A program made the position numbers and the translations under genes. DNA of 64,000 bases from Croceibacterium_A sp964439725 (GTDB lineage Bacteria; Pseudomonadota; Alphaproteobacteria; Sphingomonadales; Sphingomonadaceae): positions 1-64,000 of the forward strand of contig CAYTPY010000001.1 of the NCBI GenBank assembly GCA_964439725.1. The letters are read 5' to 3'. The notes beneath the pieces were generated by a model that was not told the origin of the DNA, ran no database searches, and saw only the letters and a list, made by a program, of their open reading frames with translations. Of the stretch, positions 58,052-64,000 are shown in pieces (position 1 is the stretch's first letter; each line of letters starts with the position of its first letter).

Positions 58052-59557
58052 ATGGCGGGCGAGCGAATCCGGTCGATCGTGATCGTCGGCGGCGGCACCG
58101 CCGGCTGGATGAGCGCGGCGGCCCTCGCCCGGGTGCTCGGGCGCGACTATGCCGAGATCGTCCTGATCGAATCGGAAGAAATCGGCACCGTCGGCGTCGG
58201 CGAAGCGACGATCCCGCAGATCAACATCTTCAACCGCCTGCTCGGCCTCGACGAGAACGACTTCGTCCGCCGCACTAAGGCCACGTTCAAGCTCGGCATC
58301 GAGTTCGTCGGCTGGGGCCGCCCCGGCCACCGCTACTTCCACCCGTTCGGCAAGTACGGCATCGACATGGAAGGCGTCTCCTTCCACGCCTTCTGGGAAC
58401 GCCTCTGCGCCGAACCCGAGTTCGCCGACATCGCCGCGTTCTCGCTCACCGCGCTGGCCGCGCGCGAGCGCAAGTTCATGCGCCCGATCGACGCCGGCCA
58501 CTCGCCGCTCAGCAACATCGCCTACGCCTTCCACTTCGACGCCGGCCTCTACGCCCGCTATCTCCGCGAGATTGCCGAAGGCCTCGGGGTCCGCCGCATC
58601 GAAGGCAAGATCGTCGACGTCGTTCGCGACGGCGAGAGCGGCCACATCGCCTCGGTGCGGCTCGAAAGCGGCAGCGAAGTCGCCGGCGACTTGTTCATCG
58701 ACTGCTCGGGCTTCCGCGGCCTGCTGATCGGCGGCACCCTCGGCGTGCCTTACATCGACTGGTCCTCGCACCTGCCGTGCAACCGCGCCCTGGCGGTGCC
58801 GTGCGCCTCGATCGACGACCTGACCCCGTTCACCCGCTCCACAGCGCATGACGCGGGCTGGCAATGGCGCATCCCACTCCAGCACCGGATCGGCAACGGC
58901 CACGTCTATTGCAGCGAGTTCATCTCCGACGACGAGGCCGCGCATGTCCTGATGTCCAACCTCGACGGCGAAGCCATGGCGGAGCCGCGGATGGTCAAGT
59001 TCACCACCGGCCATCGCCAGCGCTTCTGGGAGGGCAACTGCGTCGCGGTGGGCCTGTCGTCAGGGTTCATGGAGCCGCTCGAATCGACCAGCATCTGGAT
59101 GGTCCAGAACGGCATTGCCCGGCTGCTGGCCAACTTCCCGGATCTGACTTTCGCCGACGCCACGCGCGATCGCTACAACCGCCTGATGCTCGAAGAGAGC
59201 GAGTACATCCGCGACTTCCTGGTCCTGCATTACTACCTGAACCGGGGACGCGATTCCCCGTTCTGGGAATACTGCCGCAACATGGAACTGCCCGAACGCC
59301 TGGCCGAGAAGATCCGCGTGTTCGAGGCCACCGGCCGCTGCTTCCGCGAGAATGACGAGCTGTTCAACGATACCAGCTGGTTCGCGGTCATGGTCGGGCA
59401 GGGGCTGGAGTTCGGCCGCTACGACCCGGTTGCGGAGCTACTCAGCCTCGAAGAAACCCGGCACCGCCTGGCCGAGATCAAGCGGGTGATCGCCAATTCG
59501 GTCGATTACATGCCGGCCCACCGGCAGTTCATCGCCGACAACTGCGCCGCGGCCTGA
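58052..59557 (+). CDS. Flavin-dependent (tryptophan-type) halogenase homologue 3
   Basis: 501 residues from ATG 58052; an upstream in-frame start at 58019 lacks such a good ribosome-binding site. GGGTAGWMSAA (13-23), GVGEATIP (48-55), Lys80 in TFKLGIEF, GWQWRIP and FMEPLESTSIWM are intact. It is more like homologue 1 than 2 in the first 90 residues. Divergent from the TonB receptor and preceded by an operator-like palindrome, it looks co-regulated with xylan uptake. No flavin reductase gene is nearby. Confidence 0.88.
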   Translation: MAGERIRSIVIVGGGTAGWMSAAALARVLGRDYAEIVLIESEEIGTVGVGEATIPQINIFNRLLGLDENDFVRRTKATFKLGIEFVGWGRPGHRYFHPFGKYGIDMEGVSFHAFWERLCAEPEFADIAAFSLTALAARERKFMRPIDAGHSPLSNIAYAFHFDAGLYARYLREIAEGLGVRRIEGKIVDVVRDGESGHIASVRLESGSEVAGDLFIDCSGFRGLLIGGTLGVPYIDWSSHLPCNRALAVPCASIDDLTPFTRSTAHDAGWQWRIPLQHRIGNGHVYCSEFISDDEAAHVLMSNLDGEAMAEPRMVKFTTGHRQRFWEGNCVAVGLSSGFMEPLESTSIWMVQNGIARLLANFPDLTFADATRDRYNRLMLEESEYIRDFLVLHYYLNRGRDSPFWEYCRNMELPERLAEKIRVFEATGRCFRENDELFNDTSWFAVMVGQGLEFGRYDPVAELLSLEETRHRLAEIKRVIANSVDYMPAHRQFIADNCAAA

Positions 59558-59564
59558 ACGAAGA

Positions 59565-59597
59565 GAGGCCGGAGCGAGCCAAGCCCGCCCCGGCCTC
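59565..59597. terminator. Possible bidirectional hairpin terminator
   Basis: GAGGCCGG (59565-59572) pairs with CCGGCCTC (59590-59597) across a 17-base loop, between the convergent halogenase and sugar-porter genes. Neither side has a T-run, so it is only a weak terminator candidate. Confidence 0.35.
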
Positions 59598-59631
59598 CGG
59601 TCGATCCAGCGCTGCCCCCCCGCAGGCTGGA

Positions 59632-61035
59632 TCAGCCCTCCATCTCTTCCAGTTCCTTGCCCTTGGTCTCCTGGATGAAGGACTTGACCAGGAAGATGCT
59701 GATCACGGCCGCCGCGGTATAGAGCGCGTAAGTCGCGGCGAGGCCCAGCCCGTCTGCCAGCGCGGGAAAGCTCTGCACCACCAGGTAGTTCGCGATCCAT
59801 TGCGACAGGCCCGCCACCGCCAGCGCCGAACCGCGCATCTGGTTCGGGAACATCTCGCCCAGCATGACCCACATCACCGGGCCCCAGCTCATGTTGAAGA
59901 AGATCACATAGAGGTTGGCCGCGATCAGCGCTGTCCAGCCAGCGGTCTCTCCCAGCACCAGGTTGCCCGCCGCGTCGGTTCCGGCGCCGCTGAACGCCCA
60001 GCTCATCGCGCCCAGCGTCACCGCCATGCCGGTCGAGCCGATCAGCAGCAGCGGCTTGCGCCCGACCTTGTCGATCACCGCCAGGGCCACGAACACCGCC
60101 GCGATCGAGACCAGGCCCGAGACGATGTTGCGTTCGAGCGCGGCCTCTTCGGACACCCCGGCCAGGCGCCACAGCGTCTCGCCATAATAGAAGATGATGT
60201 TGATGCCGACGAACTGCTGGAACGTCGCCAGCATGATGCCGGCCCAGACGATCGGCCGGAACACCGTTCCGGGCGCGGTAATATCGCGGAAGCTCGGGCG
60301 GCGGTCGGCGGAGAAGCTGCCCTTGATCTCACGAATCTTGCGATTGGCTTCGTCCAGCCCGAACAGCCGCGTCAGCACCGTGCAGGCTTCCTCATCGCGG
60401 CCGCGGCTGACCAGATAGCGCGGGCTTTCCGGGATGAAGAACAAGGCCACCAGGAAAACCACCGCGGGAACCACCTGCGCCAGGTACATCCAGCGCCAGG
60501 CTTCGAGTCCGGCAATCTCCCCGAGCGAATTGCCCGCGGTCTGCGCCAGGAAGTAGTTGACCACGAACGCGGCCGTCAGGCCGGTGATGATCATCACTTG
60601 CTGGACGGTGGTGAGCCGGCCGCGAATGTTCGCCGGCGCCACTTCCGAGATATAGAGCGGCGACAGCACGCTGGCCGCCCCCACCGCCATGCCGCCGGCG
60701 AAGCGGGCGATCACGAAGATCTCATGAACGCCGGTGATTCCCTGAATCAGGGCGCCAAAGACGAACAGGACCGCGGCCATGATCATCACCGTGCGCCGGC
60801 CGATCGCATCGGCCAGCCGGCCGGCGAAGAACGCGCCGACCGCGCAGCCGATCAGAAGCGACCCGACCGTGAAGCCAAGGCCTGCCGCGCTTAGTCCGAA
60901 CTCCTCGGTCAGCCCGGTCTGTGTACCGTTTACCGCGCCGCTATCGTACCCGAACAGCAGTCCGCCGATCGTCGCCACCGCGACGATGGCTCCGATCAGC
61001 GCCGTATTGACGGTGCTCCGCGTCGTTGTGCTCAT
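59632..61035 (-). CDS. MFS sugar porter (XylE/GLUT-like)
   Basis: 467 residues, twelve helices. Sugar-porter signatures are GGLLFGYDSGAVNG in helix 1, GRLADAIGRRTVMIM (RXGRR), YISEVAPANIRGRL, PESPRYLVSRGR, and QQFVGINIIFYYGETLW in helix 7. It should be a proton:sugar symporter for xylose or glucose and would supply the Weimberg enzymes. An operator (61079-61092) sits 44 bases upstream. Confidence 0.93.
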   Translation of the reverse strand: MSTTTRSTVNTALIGAIVAVATIGGLLFGYDSGAVNGTQTGLTEEFGLSAAGLGFTVGSLLIGCAVGAFFAGRLADAIGRRTVMIMAAVLFVFGALIQGITGVHEIFVIARFAGGMAVGAASVLSPLYISEVAPANIRGRLTTVQQVMIITGLTAAFVVNYFLAQTAGNSLGEIAGLEAWRWMYLAQVVPAVVFLVALFFIPESPRYLVSRGRDEEACTVLTRLFGLDEANRKIREIKGSFSADRRPSFRDITAPGTVFRPIVWAGIMLATFQQFVGINIIFYYGETLWRLAGVSEEAALERNIVSGLVSIAAVFVALAVIDKVGRKPLLLIGSTGMAVTLGAMSWAFSGAGTDAAGNLVLGETAGWTALIAANLYVIFFNMSWGPVMWVMLGEMFPNQMRGSALAVAGLSQWIANYLVVQSFPALADGLGLAATYALYTAAAVISIFLVKSFIQETKGKELEEMEG

Positions 61036-61078
61036 TTACCCCTCCCTCGGCGCCGCTTTGCCGCGGCTTACCTGCGAA

Positions 61079-61092
61079 TGTTAGCGCTAACG
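61079..61092. promoter_or_regulatory. Candidate LacI-family operator (TGTTAGCGCTAACG)
   Basis: TGTTAGCGCTAACG includes the perfect palindrome GTTAGCGCTAAC. It lies upstream of the sugar-porter gene and overlaps the last codons of the GH5 gene (stop TAG at 61089-61087), so the sugar porter has its own controlled promoter rather than relying on readthrough. Confidence 0.78.
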
Positions 61093-62127
61093 TATGACGG
61101 GCCGTTCCGGCTGGCAAGCGGGATTAGTGCCAGCCAGTTCACGCAGTTTCGACCGCAGCAGCTTGCCGGAATCGGTAAGGTCGTCGTCCGTCCATCCCGA
61201 CAGCTTGGTGCCCGGCTTGAGCGCGGCGCTGCTCTCGTCCTTGTCGCCGATCGACCAGGCCATCCAGCCGATGTTCCGCTCTTCCGCCCAGTCCCACCAC
61301 CGCTCGCTTTCCGCGTAGTCCAGCGGCCCGTCTCCCGTCGCCTCTACCGTCCCGAACTCGGTGATGAGCAAGGCGAGGCCTTTGTCCAGCGCCGCGTCGC
61401 CCTTGTCGCGCAGGTCCTGGCGGTGCGTCCCGGCATAATAGTGCAGCGTATAGGCGGTGTTGCTGGTCATCAGCGGATCGGCCGCCGCGATGTCCACGTC
61501 CTGGCTCCAGCTCGGGCTGCCGGCGATCACCAGGTTGTCGGGATCGATGCCGCGGATCGCGGCGATGATTCGCTCGTGATAGGGCTTCACGTCGCGCGAC
61601 CAGTCGACCCCGTCGCGCAGGGGCTCGTTGAACGGCTCATAGATCAGGTTAGGCAAGTGCCCGTACTTTTCCGCGATGGCGGTCAGGAAGCGCTCCGCCT
61701 GGTCCGGGTAGGCGCGGTGCGCATGCCAGTCGACGATCACGTAGAGCCCGTTTGCCACCGCCGCCTCGATCACCGTGCTGGCTTTGGCCAGCTCGCGATC
61801 GAAATGGTGGAGAGCGCTGTCCTCGCCTTCCGCGGCAATGGCCGCGCGGACGACATCGACTTTCCAGTCCTTGGCCAGCCACTCGACCGTCTCCGCCGCA
61901 TAGTACTGCGGCGCCCACTGCGACCAGAACAGGCTCATGCCGCGCAAAGTCACCGGCTCGCCGTGTGCGCCGACGATCTTGCCGTCCTGCACCGCAAGCG
62001 GCCCATGGCAAGCCACCGGAGTGCCATCCGGCGCGGCACTGATGGCCGGTGTGCTTGCCCCGGCAGCCGTGCCCGGGAGGCACAGCGCGAGTGCCAGAGG
62101 CGCGAAGATCAGGCGTCTCGAGTTCAT
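61087..62127 (-). CDS. GH5 family endoglucanase-like enzyme, exported
   Basis: 346 residues. Signal peptide ends LPGTAAGAS. The barrel contains VTLRGMSLFWSQW, VIVDWHAH, the acid/base Glu in YEPFNEPL and the nucleophile Glu in LLITEFGTVE, followed by WMAWSIGDK. This is the GH5_2-type pattern, so cellulose or beta-glucan cleavage is likeliest. The ATG overlaps the kinase stop (ATGA). Confidence 0.92.
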   Translation of the reverse strand: MNSRRLIFAPLALALCLPGTAAGASTPAISAAPDGTPVACHGPLAVQDGKIVGAHGEPVTLRGMSLFWSQWAPQYYAAETVEWLAKDWKVDVVRAAIAAEGEDSALHHFDRELAKASTVIEAAVANGLYVIVDWHAHRAYPDQAERFLTAIAEKYGHLPNLIYEPFNEPLRDGVDWSRDVKPYHERIIAAIRGIDPDNLVIAGSPSWSQDVDIAAADPLMTSNTAYTLHYYAGTHRQDLRDKGDAALDKGLALLITEFGTVEATGDGPLDYAESERWWDWAEERNIGWMAWSIGDKDESSAALKPGTKLSGWTDDDLTDSGKLLRSKLRELAGTNPACQPERPVIR

Positions 62128-63098
62128 GCCGGCCTTGCTCCTTGTGTCGATTCGGCGGCCATCGCCGCGTAAGGCGCCGCGTGGTCGCGTTCCGGGATCG
62201 CGCCGTGACGCATGACCGTCCAGGCGGCGAGCCGCTGGCCATGCGCAGCCGCCCGCTCGGGCGTCAGCCCGCGCAAGCGGGCGCCCAGGTAGCCGGCGTC
62301 GAAAGCATCTCCGGCGCCGCTCGTGTCGAGGGCATGCAGCCGGGCTTCGGGCGGGGCGAGGGTTCCGTCGGGCAGCACGATCCCGTCCGCGCCGGCCTTC
62401 ACGACCACCTCAGCGCAGCCCCAGGTTAGCCAATGCTCGCGGATCGTCTCGGCGGATTCGCTGGCGTCGAGGCGCATCTCGTCCTCCAGCGAGGGCAGTC
62501 CGAATGTCGCCACGGCGGCGGCACGGTCCCGCCAGACTCTCGCGGTCGCGGCATCCGGCCACAGGCGCGGCCGATAATTGCCATCGAAGGCCACTTTGCC
62601 TCCGCGACCGCGAACCTCCCGCGCCAGCGCCAGGACCGCTTCGCGACCCTCACCGGGCAGGATGGCCAGCGAGATCAACGAGAAGAACAGCAGGTCCGCC
62701 TCCCGCGCCGCCGCCAGCGCCGGCTCGATGCCCTCTGCATGGAACAACCGCCGCGCCGCGCTTTCGCCGCGCCAGTACGCGAAAGTCCGCTCGCCGTTTT
62801 CATCGGTGGCGATGCTGTAGAGCCCGGTGGTTCGCCCGGGCTCGGTCAGGACCAGCGACACGTCCATGCCTTCGCGGCCCCACGCCTGCCGCATCGGTCC
62901 GGCGAACGGATCGCTCCCCAGCGCGGTCAGGTAAGCGACATCGAAGCCCAGTCGGGTGAGATGCAGCGCAACGTTGAGCGTGTCGCCGCCATAGTGGACG
63001 TCCCAGCGGCCCTGGCGCGGGGTCAGTTCGACCATCGCCTCGCCCAGGCATACGATCCGGCTGCTGCTCACCCCCCGGTCCCCATTTACCAGTTCCAC
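62124..63098 (-). CDS. kdgK: 2-keto-3-deoxygluconate kinase (PfkB family)
   Basis: About 324 residues. The ribokinase-fold blocks are CLGEAMVELTP, HYGGDTLNVALHLTRLG and the C-terminal DTSGAGDAFDAGYLGA with the catalytic Asp. It phosphorylates KDG, the product of mannonate dehydratase, ready for cleavage by KDPG aldolase. The start is GTG 63098 (GGAGG upstream, overlapping the preceding gene) or GTG 63071. Together with the mannonate dehydratase gene upstream it forms the end of the hexuronate pathway. Confidence 0.9.
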   Translation of the reverse strand: MELVNGDRGVSSSRIVCLGEAMVELTPRQGRWDVHYGGDTLNVALHLTRLGFDVAYLTALGSDPFAGPMRQAWGREGMDVSLVLTEPGRTTGLYSIATDENGERTFAYWRGESAARRLFHAEGIEPALAAAREADLLFFSLISLAILPGEGREAVLALAREVRGRGGKVAFDGNYRPRLWPDAATARVWRDRAAAVATFGLPSLEDEMRLDASESAETIREHWLTWGCAEVVVKAGADGIVLPDGTLAPPEARLHALDTSGAGDAFDAGYLGARLRGLTPERAAAHGQRLAAWTVMRHGAIPERDHAAPYAAMAAESTQGARPA

Positions 63099-64000
63099 AA
63101 GGTCCCGTCCTCCAGCCGGGCGACCGGCAGGCAGGCGGGATTGTAGGGGTACTTGGCTGCGAGCGCTTCGTCGATTTCGACCCCGTGGCCGGGGGCCTCG
63201 CCGCAGATCAGGTAGCCGTCCTCGAAGCGGTAATCGTGCGGGAAGACCGCGTCGGTCTCATCGGTGTGGCGCATGTATTCCTGGATGCCGAAATTCGGCA
63301 CCCAGGTGTCGAAATGCAGCGCCGCGCCCATGCACACCGGGCTGAGGTCGGTCGCCCCGTGGCTGCCGGTGCGCACCTGGTACAGCGCCGCGAGGTCGGC
63401 GATGCGGCGCAAGTGCGTGATCCCGCCGGCGTGGACCACGGTGGCGCGGATGTAGTCGATAAGCTGCTCTTCGATGAGCTGCTTGCAGTCCCAGATCGTG
63501 TTGAACACTTCGCCCACGGCGAGCGGGGTGGTGGTATGACGGCGGATGTGGCGGAACGCCTCCTGGTTCTCGGCCGGAGTGCAGTCCTCCATCCAGAACA
63601 GCCGGTAGGGCTCCAGCGCCTTGCCGAGCTGCGCCGCTTCGTTCGGCGTCAGCCGGTGGTGCACGTCGTGGAGCAGCTCGCGCTCGAAGCCGTAAGTATC
63701 GCGCAGCTTCTCGAACAGCTTGGGCACGAAGTTCAGGTACTTGGGCGTGTCCCAAACCGTCTGCGTCGGCAGGCGCGCATCGGCCGGTTCGTAGTACATG
63801 TCGCCGCGCCCGATGCCATAAGCCTTGTCGATTCCGGGAATGCCGCTCTGCGCGCGGATCGCGCGGTATCCCAGGTCGATGTACTTGCCGACCGCGTCGG
63901 CCGTCTCTTCGAGATCGCGACCATTGGCGTGGCCATAGACCAGCACCCGGTCGCGGCTGCGCCCGCCGAGAAGCTGGTAGAGCGGCATTCCGGCCAGCTT
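63086..64000 (-). CDS. manD: Mannonate dehydratase (enolase superfamily, partial)
   Basis: The C-terminal ~304 residues are present; the start lies beyond the right edge. GMPLYQLLGGRSRDRVLVYGHANG, the capping-loop segment GYRAIRAQSGIPGIDKAYG, DVHHRLTPNEAAQLGK (metal-binding Asp/His), WMEDCTPAENQ (Glu), and AVGEVFNTIWD (Glu) are hallmarks of the ManD/RspA group. It dehydrates D-mannonate to KDG, which KdgK then phosphorylates. With the ExuT-like transporter and GH67 this gives a route for glucuronate; the uronate isomerase and fructuronate reductase should lie outside the window. Confidence 0.9.
   Translation of the reverse strand, partial: KLAGMPLYQLLGGRSRDRVLVYGHANGRDLEETADAVGKYIDLGYRAIRAQSGIPGIDKAYGIGRGDMYYEPADARLPTQTVWDTPKYLNFVPKLFEKLRDTYGFERELLHDVHHRLTPNEAAQLGKALEPYRLFWMEDCTPAENQEAFRHIRRHTTTPLAVGEVFNTIWDCKQLIEEQLIDYIRATVVHAGGITHLRRIADLAALYQVRTGSHGATDLSPVCMGAALHFDTWVPNFGIQEYMRHTDETDAVFPHDYRFEDGYLICGEAPGHGVEIDEALAAKYPYNPACLPVARLEDGTLWNW

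Overview
The window is GC-rich, densely coded DNA from an alphaproteobacterium, most likely a sphingomonad (Sphingomonadales). This rests on the Xanthomonas/Caulobacter-type TonB receptors, a Caulobacter-style oxidative xylose pathway, halogenase-like flavoproteins next to TonB receptors, and two kinds of short palindromic repeat between genes. No rRNA, tRNA, CRISPR array or insertion sequence was seen. Family assignments come from reading the translations; no database search was run.

Layout. (1) 1-6604: a small, partly translationally coupled cluster with a sugar-nucleotide epimerase (cut by the window edge), a SAM methyltransferase, a clan-A glycosidase, inositol-3-phosphate synthase, a zinc-type dehydrogenase and a Gfo/Idh/MocA oxidoreductase. 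A DUF1003 membrane protein gene lies antisense inside it. The cluster looks biosynthetic and its product is unknown. (2) 6883-8331: a HerA-like ATPase. (3) 8353-14890: a TetR repressor divergent from a complete tripartite RND efflux operon, with two palindromic operators between them, followed by a small unknown gene. (4) 15292-21915: an STN-type TonB receptor, a PhoX-like phosphatase, an ECF sigma factor and a FecR anti-sigma factor, all on the minus strand, forming a probable cell-surface signalling unit.

(5) 22095-64000: a very large xylan/glucuronoxylan utilisation locus. It encodes TonB-dependent uptake, a GH10 xylanase, a GH67 alpha-glucuronidase, GH43 and GH3 xylosidase/glucosidase-type enzymes, an SGNH acetyl esterase, two GH5 enzymes, a mutarotase, an ExuT-like and a XylE-like MFS transporter, and the full Weimberg-type oxidative xylose pathway (XylX, XylA, XylB, XylC, XylD; no xylose isomerase or xylulokinase was seen). 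It also has the mannonate dehydratase and KDG kinase steps of glucuronate catabolism. A LacI-family regulator sits between the GH67 and xylD genes in one coupled operon. At least seven palindromes with a TAGCGCTA-like core lie in front of the main transcription units and probably define its regulon.

The most unusual part is 50166-59557. Three flavin-dependent halogenase homologues retain all canonical motifs, and a fourth, degenerate paralogue has lost them. They are packed around a TonB receptor and share the xylan-regulon operators. Three genes (GH5, mutarotase, GH3) also appear to take their start codons and first 20-25 codons from palindromic repeat elements.
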